DNA from: Ischnura elegans | Lineage: Eukaryota > Arthropoda > Insecta > Odonata > Coenagrionidae | Direction: 5' to 3' | Length of the DNA: 64,000 nucleotides | Assembly (NCBI RefSeq): GCF_921293095.1 | Contig: NC_060259.1 | Location: 41,893,812-41,957,811, forward strand | In this document: piece by piece, positions 54,801-64,000 of the stretch | Layout: every line of letters starts with the position of its first letter | How positions within the stretch are numbered: position 1 is the first letter of the stretch | Notes under the pieces: generated by a model | Told to the model about the DNA's origin: nothing | Database searches by the model: none | What the model saw: only the letters and a program-made list of their open reading frames with translations | Program-made: the position numbers and the translations under genes

Positions 54801-56148
54801 TCACAATACTCACAAGCGGGTAGCTCATAGTAAAAAAGGACTCCAGATTCCCAAAGAGGTGTGGATCAACTCCTGTCAATGGCTTCAAAATTGAGACCCC
54901 AGGATAGGGTACTTCCACAGGATATTGAACAACTTTCTTGTGCAGTTTCACTTTCCTGAAATTCCCAAACCAGACTTTATTACCTCGCAATATCTGTAAT
55001 TAACACAAATCAATCAACATCAAATTTTAGGTGGTAGTGACTTTATTTTACTATATTTTGAATTAAATTAACACAACTTCACACAAAATTTATATAAATC
55101 CCTCTATTTCAACCACTCACAGTAAACTATTGTTTTACGAAAAAGAGTTCAGAGGAAAATTGGAACATCAAAATTAAAGTAATATACAGTAAGAGCTAAA
55201 CAATGACTTAATGGTTTGGAATGATCTATGAATATTAAGTCAGTCATCCTTTCATTAAAATTCCAAGCACTAGAGCAGCGGCCAAGAGCATGAGTCATTC
55301 CTTATAACCTTACTGATCACATGACAATGCATCAAATACACCTAGCGAGAGGGCAGGGTTATGTAACAACCATCCCATTAAATAATATGACATGCTCCAA
55401 CGATAAAATATACCATGGCATATCCATCTATTGCTAAAAATCTGCCATCCATTTATGCACAAAGAACTATATCTTATTCATCAAACTTAGTTTTCGCCTA
55501 CTAAGTCAAGAACAATAGGGCAGTTCTTAGGAAATCAAAACCGGTTTGCAACGGTAAACATATAGTTACAGATGTTTACAGGTAACTGAATAAATAAAAC
55601 GTCTCTTTAGCATGATTCCAATTCAAATAAAAAACTAATGATAATACGTTAATGCAACATCTGATGAAATTCCCAGCCTAGGTTCCATCCAAGGGCATAA
55701 GAACAAGTGAAACGTACAAACTACTCCTTGATATTCATTCACTATAATAAAACAGTGACATTGAGATCATTGTCATTGAAATGAAAGTTGAAGGTAATGA
55801 AAACAGTGTATTAGGTCACATAAGCCATGACAACCGCACCGTTTGAGAAGATTGCATACACAGTCTAGGTGAGCCATATTTTTGTAACTCAAAAGGTATC
55901 ATTCAACACAATTAGCCAAGACAAATCACAAAAAACAGATCAAAAACATATTCCCTTGGTTTCAAAACACCGGCTCCATCGGTGATTAGTGGGAGTGACC
56001 GCAAAAATATAACTGACGAAAACGCAATAAATAATTCTTATACAAGTACGTACCCGTATATTAAGGCTATTAAGTGAACTACCCATTTTCCACACCAAAA
56101 TACAGCAATAGGTATTGCGAGTGCATACAAGTAAAGCGTGGGCGCCAT
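40019..56148 (-). CDS. Ceramide glucosyltransferase (UDP-glucose:ceramide glucosyltransferase), 8 exons
   Basis: Transfers glucose from UDP-glucose to ceramide on the cytosolic face of the Golgi, the first step of glucosphingolipid synthesis. Exons (minus strand, 5' to 3'): 56148-56054, 54955-54814, 47606-47504, 46074-45973, 45813-45701, 45213-44948, 41645-41456, 40198-40019. The sum is 1191 nt, 396 residues, against 394 in human UGCG. GT21-family features are all present: an N-terminal signal anchor (about 5-27), D1 in CIEDDGD (about 85-91), D2 in SDSG (D143), D3 in AEDYF (D235), the RxxRW motif RLTRW (271-275), C-terminal membrane segments (about 285-335), and a C-terminus with [14 protein letters not shown]. 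All splice phases match. The start ATG has A at -3 and G at +4. Introns carry a gypsy fragment, a Tigger remnant, SINEs and MITEs, none disrupting coding. It looks functional. Confidence 0.95.
40507..40896. repeat. Inverted pair of tRNA-derived SINEs in GlcT intron 7
   Basis: About 40507-40605 (minus) and 40795-40896 (plus) are inverse copies of one tRNA-like unit: B box GGTTCAAATCC at about 40861, inverse GGATTTGAACTGGGATCC-like at about 40525, and shared GGGAGAATGACGCCTC/GAGGCATCATTCTCCC ends. The transcript could fold into a stem of about 95 bp with a loop of about 190 bases. Confidence 0.7.
41456..41645 (-). CDS. GlcT exon 7: membrane segments
   Basis: The acceptor is TTACCTTTCAG and the donor CAG|GTAGGA. 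Begins with the W of RLTRW, then [20 protein letters not shown] and hydrophobic segments ([20 protein letters not shown]). Confidence 0.96.
42625..44351 (+). mobile_element. Decayed Tigger/pogo-type DNA transposon
   Basis: Inverted ends CACCCATGTCTCGTATAGC and GCTATACGAGACATGGTTG are flanked by TA (42623-42624, 44352-44353). GTATAGCGCAA-type subterminal repeats occur at both ends. Plus-strand frames hold transposase pieces: an N-terminal block at 43176-43364 (weak), then [19 protein letters not shown] and [10 protein letters not shown] at 43579-43839, the DDE core of the Tigger/jerky family. Frameshifts and stops make it inactive. It lies within GlcT intron 6, antisense to the gene. Confidence 0.8.
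44948..45213 (-). CDS. GlcT exon 6: D3 motif
   Basis: The acceptor is CTACTTTTCAG and the donor AG|GTGAGC. Encodes [48 protein letters not shown] and WQNSG. The AED is the catalytic D3. The RxxRW motif is completed across the next junction. Confidence 0.96.
45701..45813 (-). CDS. GlcT exon 5
   Basis: The acceptor is CTTTCCGCTCAG; the donor is AAG|GTTGGT, a non-consensus but functional-looking GT. Encodes [30 protein letters not shown]. The preceding intron is only 159 bp and contains a trinucleotide repeat. Confidence 0.93.
45841..45880. repeat. (AAT)n microsatellite in GlcT intron 4
   Basis: About 11-12 uninterrupted AAT units lie 30 bp upstream of the exon 5 acceptor (as ATT on the sense strand), occupying roughly a quarter of a 159-bp intron. 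Confidence 0.9.
45973..46074 (-). CDS. GlcT exon 4: D2 motif
   Basis: The acceptor is ATAATTTTAG and the donor AGGA|GTAAGT. Encodes [15 protein letters not shown] and [12 protein letters not shown]143 corresponds to the conserved metal/sugar-binding Asp. Confidence 0.95.
46600..46860 (+). repeat. tRNA-derived SINE in GlcT intron 3
   Basis: A plausible A box (TGGTAACCTAATGGGTAGAG) and B box (GGTTCAAATCC at about 46668) are spaced as in a tRNA, followed by a tRNA-unrelated body ending in GAATCACTGAGTGAGTGAAA. The head is too diverged for a functional tRNA. Confidence 0.7.
47504..47606 (-). CDS. GlcT exon 3: D1 motif
   Basis: The acceptor is TTTCTTCCAG and the donor ATTG|GTGAGT. Encodes [14 protein letters not shown] and [13 protein letters not shown]; the acidic cluster is the UDP-sugar-binding D1 region. 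Confidence 0.95.
48272..48905. mobile_element. 630-bp MITE family E copy 2
   Basis: Inverted ends ATAGGGTAGTTTCC and GGAAACCACTCTAT; aligns end to end with 27586-28213, retaining GATTACCAATGCATGCATGA and CTTTTCATTTAAT. Lies in GlcT intron 2. Confidence 0.8.
50040..52180 (+). pseudogene. Decayed Ty3/gypsy-like gag-protease fragment
   Basis: Plus-strand frames 50056-50451 and 50716-51189 resemble a gypsy gag (PLFSGDDD, then FFEKLD; after a MITE insertion, a capsid-like LSGLREEI block). Zinc-knuckle remnants follow (about 51410-51540) with Cys positions lost, one to a stop. An aspartic protease remnant has VDTGSA at 51711-51728 and GIIGLDF near 51911-51931. After that comes a tail with an internally repeated LSRDAP segment (about 52000-52110). 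No reverse transcriptase, integrase or LTR pair is visible. Stops and frameshifts make it non-functional. It sits antisense in GlcT intron 2. Confidence 0.8.
50414..50733. mobile_element. piggyBac-type MITE inserted in the gag remnant
   Basis: Ends CCCTTTTACTGCCA and TGGCAGTAAAAGGA, flanked by TTAA (50410-50413, 50734-50737), the piggyBac signature. Contains paired palindromes GGCCGATTAATCGGCC and GGCCGATATATCGGC near the right end. 320 bp, non-coding. Confidence 0.9.
52837..53096. mobile_element. hAT-type MITE, family A copy 2
   Basis: Starts CAGTGGCGCCGACTCC and ends AAGTCGGCATCCCTG; perfect 8-bp duplication ATGAGAGC (52829-52836, 53097-53104). Lacks about 100 bp present in copy 1. Confidence 0.92.
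53105..54813. other. Remainder of GlcT intron 2 (5' side), nothing recognised
   Basis: Purine-rich sequence (53100-53460) followed by AT-rich intronic DNA. No coding block or bounded repeat could be identified. Confidence 0.4.
54814..54955 (-). CDS. GlcT exon 2
   Basis: Encodes [27 protein letters not shown] and [10 protein letters not shown], with the donor CTT|GTGAGT. The start is set at 54955 after ATTTCAG because it joins exon 1 without adding residues relative to the family. The stronger-looking acceptor TTAATTACAG, giving a start at 54993, is also phase-compatible with the alternative exon 1 donor and would add 14 residues. Confidence 0.88.
56054..56148 (-). CDS. GlcT exon 1: signal anchor
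   Basis: Encodes [19 protein letters not shown] and the following [10 protein letters not shown], matching the N-terminal membrane anchor of the family. The donor GG|GTACGT (GT at 56053-56052) leaves two bases. A second donor four bases on (GT at 56049-56048) would be phase 0 and pairs with an alternative acceptor of exon 2. Confidence 0.9.
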
Positions 56149-56300
56149 GATATCTAACTAGGAAATAAAAGCAACGCGCAACGCTTTCTTGGTATCGTTT
56201 TTGTGATGTTATTCGTAAGCGCAACTCCGTACGTCGTGATAGCCATTGACCCGCCCAATTAGAGTTCACCTTTTCGACGTAAGGTGGCTTTGTTGCGTAA
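56149..56300 (-). promoter_or_regulatory. Probable GlcT 5' UTR and promoter region
   Basis: CpG-containing sequence directly upstream of the start codon, less AT-rich than its surroundings (CGCAACGCG, GTACGTCG). No TATA box is evident. The hAT MITE at 56486-56742 lies 338 bp upstream of the ATG. Confidence 0.3.
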
Positions 56301-56485
56301 CAGGCCTTATATTCACCGAAACTACTAGAAAAACGAATAATTTGTATCAGAAAACACCCGTACTGGCCTTAAAATTATATTTGTGCCTGCACACGAAAAA
56401 AATCGGGAAAAACAGACCTTTAATTCTAAGCTTTGATAAACTAAGGCGCCAGCTGCTATTTTTTTCTATGATAGTTATGTAATAT

Positions 56486-56742
56486 CAGTGGCGCCCACTC
56501 CATGGGGCTTGAGGGGGCCCGAGCCCCCTCAAAAATACGTTATGGGTATGAGGATAAAATGTGTCAGGCTTGACGATTTTCCCCGGAGTGTCCAGACATC
56601 GAGATTCGAGTTATCGGGGATCTATGTTGATCATATGACTCCTCTAACATGCTTTTAAAAACTTTAAACTTCCCACTTATAAATTTTTAAATTATAAGTG
56701 GGAAGCCCTTGTCTTTGTGTAAACTTTAAGTCGGCATCCCTG
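56486..56742. mobile_element. hAT-type MITE, family A copy 3
   Basis: Starts CAGTGGCGCCCACTCC and ends AAGTCGGCATCCCTG; perfect 8-bp duplication TGTAATAT (56478-56485, 56743-56750). Shares the shorter interior of copy 2. Confidence 0.92.
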
Positions 56743-57002
56743 TGTAATATAAGTTTTTACGTACGTTAATTAATGTAGGTACCTCCACATGCAATTCACC
56801 AGTATCTTAAGTGAGAAACTTTCCTCCGTAGCCATCCCTTCCAAGTGTTGAACAAGCTAACTTCCATCTACTAAAAAAGAGTTTTCTCCCACAAACTCAT
56901 GCTCACATGCGCTATAAGTTACGTTGCGGAAGATATTCATGATTATTTAATCAAGTAAGTCAATATTACTATGATTGTCTCCTTCTTCCATGCTCATACT
57001 TC

Positions 57003-57300
57003 CAGTGGCGCAGCGAGGGGGTTTTTGGGGGATAAACGCCCCCCCCAGAGCTCAAAGAAATTTTCAAGTTTAATACATTTTACTTAATGGATTAGTATTA
57101 CTTAAAGAATAGTGTTAGGATTAATCAAATATCTCTCATAAAGCGGTAAAACTCGCCATTTTGAACAATTAATCTTAAAATTTTCTGGAGGAGGGCCCTT
57201 GCAACTCCTGCTTACCCCGGTGGGTATGCAATACCCCGCACCCCAAAGTATTAGTTGCACCTAAAACCCTCCCTAGCCTTAATTCTTGGCTGCGCCCCTG
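57003..57300. mobile_element. hAT-type MITE, family D copy 2
   Basis: Starts CAGTGGCGCAGCGAGGG and ends GGCTGCGCCCCTG; flanks CATACTTC (56995-57002) and CATACTTA (57301-57308). Collinear with 19445-19744. Confidence 0.9.
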
Positions 57301-57308
57301 CATACTTA

Positions 57309-60300
57309 AAGACATAAAAATTATCAGTATTCTACCAGTCAAGTTAGTTTTCAAGGAACATTTTAAGAAACGCTTGTTGTTCAGTTGCATTTCCTTCTTC
57401 AGTTAGGCATCAGCCCATATTGCTACTTATTCCATCTATGAATTGTGTTCTCTTTTTACCCTTTTGCTGATACTCAACAACCTTCCTTCCATTGCAGTTT
57501 TAGCATCTCCTCCTTCTTCCCTCCAGCCTCCCTCTGCAAATAATCTTTTGAGACATTCTAGCAGACCTCTCTCCTCAACCACCACACCTAGAACTTCATT
57601 TCAATTGACTTTCCTAAACTGAATCCAACACAATCACCACCCGAGCACCCGTTTGCCCTCATCCCTGTTTGAGTACTAATAATTCTCGGCACCAAACATC
57701 ATTTTGACTCCTGTATCTCTTACGTCCACAGAAGACCAGGCACTACTAATAGTCTCCACGTTGAAATGCAACAATTATAAGGGAATTTTAATATAGGAAA
57801 TTTTTTGAATGCATTGAAGAGATTCAAAAAACCAAAGAAACTATACATTCAAAAATATATTAAATTATGCATAAGAATTTGGGGGGATCTAGGCTTACAT
57901 TGGGGCCCTGACTGAATCTTTGAAAATGACAACTTTCACTTGAATACTGTTTAATCTGCCTCAACACAAAGGTGTCCAATAGGTACCTAATTTATAAACA
58001 GTACGTGATGGAGATATTGAATGGAAAAGAGGATTATCCTTCACAACTCCACCAAAGAGATTATCGAGGCTCTCATTGAGATATGACTGAGGATCGCTGG
58101 ATGGCTTCTTAATCTTTTGTGAATAACATTATTTACTTCCATAAAAACATTGAGACATTCACCATTTGATTATTCTGAAGAGTCATTCAGATTCATATAA
58201 ATCAGCACATAATCATCTACTATCAATAAATTATATTATCTGCCTAAAATTTTCCAAGTTTATTTTCATGAGTAAATGGCCTGGGCAATGATTAGGACAA
58301 CGTTGGTAGCAGGCAGTAAAAGGCAGCCATGAAAAAGAGCAAGCTCTTAGGGAAGAGGGATGTTTAAGAGATGAGAATGTACCACTCATTCCAATCCTCT
58401 CCAACTAACGAGTAGCACAATTCAAGTGAGTAAATCCCAAATGATATTCCAAGTATGTATTTATCAAAGTAAAGGTTGGTAGCTGGTAACTAATGGATAC
58501 CTACACAGTTAACTGAAAAAATTGTGACGGCTAACCATTCAAGGTGGTGGCAGCTGGGATGAGGCAGGATTCACATTGCATTTATGATATGTAGCATGTT
58601 TGATGTAGGGGAAATTAGCTTCATACTGCTTATGGAGGCAGCTAATGAATAGGGGTTTCACTGGTTGGTAGACACGAAAATGTATGTAGGGTATGGCAGG
58701 TGTACACAAAATGTTGCAATTGGGCAATAAAACTTTGAAAATGTAAAACATTTGTTACATTGCAGCTAATTTAAATAATGAGAACACAATGACAGAAGAA
58801 ACCACAAGATGGCCATAAACAGGGTTTATATTAAATTACTGAGGTTCATGTTGATATGCAAGAAGAAAATCACAATCTTTAAGACATGTATCAGACCAAG
58901 TGTAACACGGAGGAAAAGATCAAAAAGTGAAACAAAAAATATCATCAGAGGTAGACATGGTGAAATTTGTTAAGACCCAAGAGGTAGTTAGGGTAGATTA
59001 TGTGGAACGAATGCGTGAAGAAATAAAAATATGGATGGAATGTGAAAAGGATGTTGGCCATGGAAAAGATGGATGCAAGATGTAGAAGAAAACAATAAGA
59101 CCTAGAGGAGGATCTCATTGCAAGAAAGTGCCGCACAGAATAAAATGAACAAGCAACGTGAGGCAGGCCAAAGCCCATACTGGGCTATAAAGACAAGGAA
59201 GCAAGTTTTGCCACATAGACAGGTAGATTGCAGGGGGACGATTGCGAACGCATTGACACACTGACCTATCTTGGTCCATTGTGCCAATCCCATTTTTACC
59301 CTCCCAGTCACTAGAAGACAACAGGGAAAGAGTACTAAGGTCTTTGGTCACCCTCCCAATCCCAGTTAGGGGCCCAACATAGTCTGAGTTTGATGACCTT
59401 AAAAGAATAGGTGTGTCAATGCGGCTACGCCCTTACCACTATGCAGTGCAAGCAGTGTTTCATTACATTAAGGAGGAATGTCAAGTAGGTTCAATAAGGA
59501 TACAATGTCAGAGTCCTTGATGTTTTAATCACTTTTACATTACACAGAGATACATACGACTTTAACTCATGCATGTAAAAATTAATGGAAAAGTCAGCTT
59601 ATGAGTGGTCTAAAATATTTGTAAAGCAACCACATCAAGAGAAGTACACAAGACAATGTCATTGATGCAACAAAAGGTATTCATAATGTTCCACCAGTAT
59701 CAAAAAATATAATGATATTATTGCCTAGGGGAAAAGGCAACTTAACTCCCAACGAAATTACACACGAGAAAAGACAAAATGAATAAATAAGATTTTTATA
59801 CTTTCTTAGAAGTACTCTACGAATAAAAGAGAATTACAGAGATTCACAACAATATGGTATTAAAATTAAATGCAGGCTGATAATTCTCAGAAAATGTACT
59901 GAAGTTGCTGGATATGTATTGTGCATTCTTGGTTTTCATGACAAAGCTCACATCCAAATGAAGGGCTTCTCTTACAAAAGCTTGCAGCTGAGCACCTTAG
60001 AAGTGAACTGCACTGCTTAAAATATTCTCACTTTGTAGCAGCTGTTGAATAGCACATAACATAGGGTGAAATAAAAATAACAATCTCATTCATTAAATCA
60101 TATACATACATAGATAATTCTGTAATCTATTTGAAGCCATCTGCTAATAATCTGAATCACCAGGGTACCACATGTCCTGCCACTCATTCGAGAATGGACA
60201 TTCAATAATATATAGCCATCATCTTTGGATGGGTTGTGTTCACATCAGCATGTAACAACACATTATATTCACTCATACAGTTTTCACAATTTTTATAAAT

Positions 60301-60891
60301 GTTATACAAACTTACAATAACAAGAGCACCACATGACTGAATTGACATCGTCTTCAAAAACAGGATGAAATAACATGGAAAAACTGAAGTAATGAATAGC
60401 TCATGACAAAAACATTAAACCAAGTGTGCCCAGTGTTGAAAATCCAGGACATGCATTATTGGTACACTCAAAATGCTCATTCTTATTCAGATTCCAATAC
60501 AACAGGTACATTTCCTTTCTAAATACAAATGCACCTAAGTTTTCAAGGAGGGATTTACACATGTAAATAGTATCCTCCAGGAAAATGTGAAAAAATGCTG
60601 TCTGAGCTCCATTATTGTTAGGAAATAGAACAAACCTCATCATTTTTCAATGGATTGAAAAATAACTAGCAATACAAGAAATTCAATGTGTATCTGGATT
60701 GTTTTCATATGTATAATGGGTGATTTCTATGCAAAAGTATATTAAATTACAACCCACAAAAACAAATGAACACTGAAAGTGTCAATATATTTTATAAATA
60801 CTTGAACACCTCCAGAAAGCTAAAAAAATTAATTAATTCAAGATGAATGTATAGAGAAAAATGCAATGATCAAAAGAACACAGCCAATAAA
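57309..60891. other. Intergenic region or Galpha-i 3' UTR, no gene recognised
   Basis: The segment at about 57390-57620 resembles untranslated or LINE-derived sequence, but no protein motif is convincing. Minus-strand open frames at 58539-58751, 58945-59351 and 60401-60643 lack recognisable domains. Part may be 3' UTR of the Galpha-i gene. Confidence 0.35.
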
Positions 60892-61068
60892 TTACCTGAA
60901 GAAAATGAGGAAATTTTCATTGGCTTCAATGCCAAGATTAAATTTGTGCATAACCGCATTCACATATTCTCCTTCTTTCAAGATCACATAGCTGTATGCA
61001 AATGAACTCCTGCACTCCTCCATTATAAATGCATAAACACAGTAAGCCAAATTAGCGAAACAAGACAT
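60892..61068 (-). CDS. Unidentified 58-residue open frame, possible exon
   Basis: An intact frame MSCFANLAYCVYAFIMEECR...NFLIFFR, then TAA. The AGGTAA at its end could also be a splice donor (AG|GTAATT). Its composition (SYVILKEGEYVNAV, KFNLGIEANENF) looks more like real protein than the neighbouring chance frames, but I recognise no family and see no strong acceptor upstream. Alternatives: part of the Galpha-i 3' UTR, or an exon of another minus-strand gene. Confidence 0.25.
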   Translation of the reverse strand: MSCFANLAYCVYAFIMEECRSSFAYSYVILKEGEYVNAVMHKFNLGIEANENFLIFFR

Positions 61069-61655
61069 GAAATAGCATTTTCAGTAATACTTATAACTCC
61101 GTTAGTCTTAAGCCCAAGCATATTTTAAACTGTATATAGAATTGCTTACTGTTACTGAAAGGTTCACCGAAATCCTGTCACAGGTAAGCAACCCGAATAA
61201 CTCATACAATTGATTATAACACTAAACAAATTTAAAATCACAATGTTATACCCAGAGGTGTGCACTACAGCCATACTCAGGGATAAATGCATGGAGTAAC
61301 AAAGAAAAGGACATCAGAGAAATTAAAGCAAGAAGTTCAAAGAAGTAATTGTCACTTTCAGGCTACAAGAGTAAAACCTATTATTACTCACTACTACTTT
61401 TCTTAAAAAGCTGAAAATATACATGCTTGCATCCAATTTACCCTTCCAGGAAATGCTATCGATTGAGTAACATATTCAATGAAAATAGGGCAACTATACC
61501 CATACAGAAACTATTTCATCCAATCGATAAATTTATACACTTCACTTGAGCCCACCCTTATATGATGGAACAAATTAGAAATATTGAAAATATAAAATGC
61601 CTTAAAAAGCATCAATCATTCAAACTTTCATCCATTGAAATGCAGCCTTGAAATT

Positions 61656-61846
61656 TCAAAACAATCCACAGTCCTTCAAATTATTTTTTATGATTACGTC
61701 AGTGACTGCATCAAAAACAAACTGAATATTATTGGTATCAGTGGCACACGTGAAATGGGTGTAAATCTCTTTCTGGTCCTTTCTCTTGTTAAGATTCTCA
61801 AATTTCATTTGAATATACGCTGCAGCCTCTTCGTACGTATTGGAGC
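61656..61846 (-). CDS. G protein alpha-i subunit, last coding exon (partial gene)
   Basis: The acceptor is TTTTCTTTCTAG; the exon enters with two bases of a Gly codon and encodes [31 protein letters not shown] (the guanine-ring-binding TCAT motif), [15 protein letters not shown] and the C-terminus LKDCGLF, then TGA. The -CGLF tail with Cys at -4 is that of Gi-class subunits (pertussis-toxin substrate site); Go ends differently. It would inhibit adenylyl cyclase downstream of GPCRs. Upstream exons are not found up to 64000, so the preceding intron exceeds 2.1 kb. Confidence 0.96.
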
Positions 61847-61858
61847 CTAGAAAGAAAA

Positions 61859-63824
61859 TTACACGTGAACTCAATTAAAAAAGCCTGACCAAAATTTCCA
61901 AATTATTTCTATCTATATCGAGGAACGGAGTCAAAAGAGCATACAGGTGGGAGAAGAACTCGGAGAGTTCACATAGGGGCAATTAGCATTCCAGATGACT
62001 CGTGAAATGACTAACCCGATCTCAGCTACCTTTAATGACAAATTTCACCCTCAGTGTAATTCAATCTGTACACAAGTCACCCACCACACACAGGGCTTTG
62101 GAAAATGTCCATCTCCAGCAGGGGCTTAGTAAGGACAACCTGTGCCACAGCGAGAACTTCTGATGTCAACACATAGTTTGGTCTGAAAATTTCCTGAAGG
62201 GAAGATGGCTGGGTGATGTAACTTGTAGCATACCCGACTGGCAATCATCATCCAGGTTCAAATCCCGGCCAAGCTAAATATTTTTCCTTGGTGAATTTCA
62301 ACCTTGGTGCAAATTAACTTGGGCATTCTATTCGGCAATCTTCATAAACCTTTTTAAAATCAGCCTTAAGTATTAATCCAGACTTCACAAGCTAATGATT
62401 TGTGAACAGTGCATGGATAATTGAGAAATAGATTTTCCAATCAAATTTTCCATAATACGCATCGAATCCCCAGAACATTATTATATTTAGTGTGCATAGT
62501 ATATTAACCTCAGGAACATAAAAATAATACCAACAAATTTGAGCATTTTTCTTGAACTTGGAGAAAGATATTCTACTTCTATGATTCCTTTCACTTGATG
62601 TGAACTTACATCCCAGTTCTCCACCTCATCTGCTAATACTAAAAATAGAATGGTGAAAAAACAAAGCTCTGAAGCCTGGATAAAACAAGAAGGAATAATC
62701 AAACAATAATAAATAATGATGTTCATTGCACGGTGAGTAAGGGGGCACCGACAGTCCACTCACGAAAAAGTATGTTAATAATGCCTCCTCCAGCAGAAGT
62801 AGTCCAGTGATGTATTTTTACACATTTTTGCATGGTGATCAGTGAATCCCCTATACAGATTAATTTATAACTTTCTCCTTGCCAATTTGTGCCAGTATTC
62901 TGTAACTTGATGGAGATTTCTATAGTGCCCAAACAAATGAGGAGCTAATAATGAGAGTGAAAAGCTTTTCAATCAAACAGTAAAAAAATTATGACACCCA
63001 CAGAACCAATGTTTATAAGTTTTGCATGTGACTGTGCAGTTATTTAGTCATTTTGTGCATATTTTAATTAATTTTAAGTTTGATGAAAAAATGCAGTGAC
63101 ATGATGAATGAATGAATTGCAATACCATAAGCAGTGAAATTCATCTTTCCATGGAAGAAGCGATATAAAAATCATACTAAGGATGTAACCTACCAATACA
63201 ATGTATGCCAAGTGATGGCAAGTGTGCTCACATACAAAGAGTTCACAAAGAGTTAATGCTGATTGCATTATTTTATTCAATAATTTACAAAATAAATATT
63301 TCTTCAAGAGACTTAATATATTTAATTAAGGACAGCCTTCACAAGAAAGGAGAACAACAAAGTAGCAATGGATTTGCAAGAAAGCATCTCCGCCATGAAA
63401 ATATGCATTCCACACTATCAAAACAAAGATATTTATGCCCATTTTTCTAACATATTTTGAGTTGGCTGGGTATATATTCTATTTAATCATAAAGCAGAAT
63501 ACTTTTGAACTCATTTAACTACTGTGGGAAAAGCAATTATTTGGCGATTTGCAACATGTGACAATGGTGGTACATAATGGATGCCTGGAAGAGTACTCAA
63601 ATTGAGCTAATATTCCAACTGTTGAATCAGATCTTCAAGGCAAATTGCAAGCATTCATTACTTGTTCCCTTATGTAAGTCATCAGCAATAGAATGTTTGG
63701 CATTGGAGAAGATGCATTTGGTGTTCAGATTATGATGAATTTTATTACATATTACACTAGGTAAAGCAATGTGTACGAGTTATATCCCTAGAATTAATTT
63801 ACAAAATGTGCAGGTTTTTTACTA
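61859..63824. other. Last intron of the Galpha-i gene, no exon recognised
   Basis: I looked for the conserved penultimate-exon block (the PEYAG-type end preceding SNTYEEA) on the minus strand and did not find it. Apart from the SINE head, the sequence is AT-rich without identifiable features. Confidence 0.5.
62205..62310 (+). repeat. tRNA-derived SINE head
   Basis: GGTTCAAATCCCGGCC at about 62254-62269 is a clear B box and 3' acceptor-arm-like segment. The A-box region (GGCTGGGTGATGTAACTTG) is diverged. It lies in the Galpha-i intron next to the last exon. Confidence 0.6.
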
Positions 63825-64000
63825 CAGTGCAACCTCGATATAACGACACCCCACGGTGCACTAATAAACACTCGCTATAGCGAATTGTCGCTTTACCGGA
63901 GGTGGAGCAAATAATAGCCAATATACCTGTTGCGAACAGATATACAGGAACAGGAGTGGTGCGGCGACAGATAAACATCTATCCGATAAACGTAAGCATA
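63825..64000. mobile_element. Left end of a pogo/Tigger-like element running off the window
   Basis: CAGTGCAACCTCGATATAAC follows a TA (63823-63824) and resembles the CTCGATATAACG-type termini of Tigger/pogo elements. Subterminal CGCTATAGCGAATTGTCGC is self-complementary. The right end is outside the window. Confidence 0.6.

Noticed and set aside
58945-59351. Three overlapping minus-strand open frames
   Set aside because: They overlap in different frames, have no domain, no splice context and no conserved motif; likely untranslated or repeat-derived DNA.

Overview
The window is animal nuclear DNA, most probably from an arthropod and more specifically an insect with a large, transposon-rich genome. 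The reasons are small GT-AG-split exons, AT-rich introns and intergenic DNA, GC-richer coding exons, dense hAT, Tc1/mariner, piggyBac and foldback MITEs, tRNA-derived SINEs, and a gene from a protein family I know only from insects and relatives. I cannot name the species from sequence alone. There is no bacterial operon, CRISPR array or rRNA, and no convincing functional tRNA.

Three host genes are supported. (1) On the + strand (about 8.4-25.0 kb) a 12-exon gene encodes a secreted or GPI-anchored, cysteine-rich protein. I recognise it as a member of the uncharacterised DUF7042/7043/7044/7045 multi-domain family. All splice phases close, and the coding length from the Met at 8418 is 1860 nt (619 residues plus stop). 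(2) On the - strand (about 56.15-40.02 kb, with a probable 3' UTR to about 37.25 kb) an 8-exon gene encodes ceramide glucosyltransferase (GlcT/UGCG, 396 residues) with all catalytic motifs. (3) On the - strand the last coding exon of a G protein alpha-i subunit lies at 61846-61656; the rest of that gene is beyond the right edge.

Most remaining sequence is mobile-element DNA. Notable pieces are two hAT MITE families with clear 8-bp target duplications; a nested composite at 29.1-34.7 kb, with about 417-bp terminal inverted arms and two roughly 2-kb elements carrying subterminal repeat arrays; a decayed Ty3/gypsy-like gag-protease fragment in GlcT intron 2, interrupted by a piggyBac-type MITE; a decayed Tigger/pogo transposon in GlcT intron 6; LINE remnants; and several near-perfect palindromes. 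Region by region: 0-8.4 kb is repeats and intergenic DNA; 8.4-25 kb is gene 1 with MITE-filled introns; 25-37 kb is a transposon graveyard; 37-56.2 kb is GlcT; 56.2-61.6 kb is intergenic DNA plus the probable Galpha-i 3' side; 61.6-64 kb is the end of the Galpha-i gene.

The three genes do not form a pathway. GlcT makes glucosylceramide in the Golgi, Galpha-i acts in receptor signalling at the membrane, and the role of the 12-exon protein is unknown.
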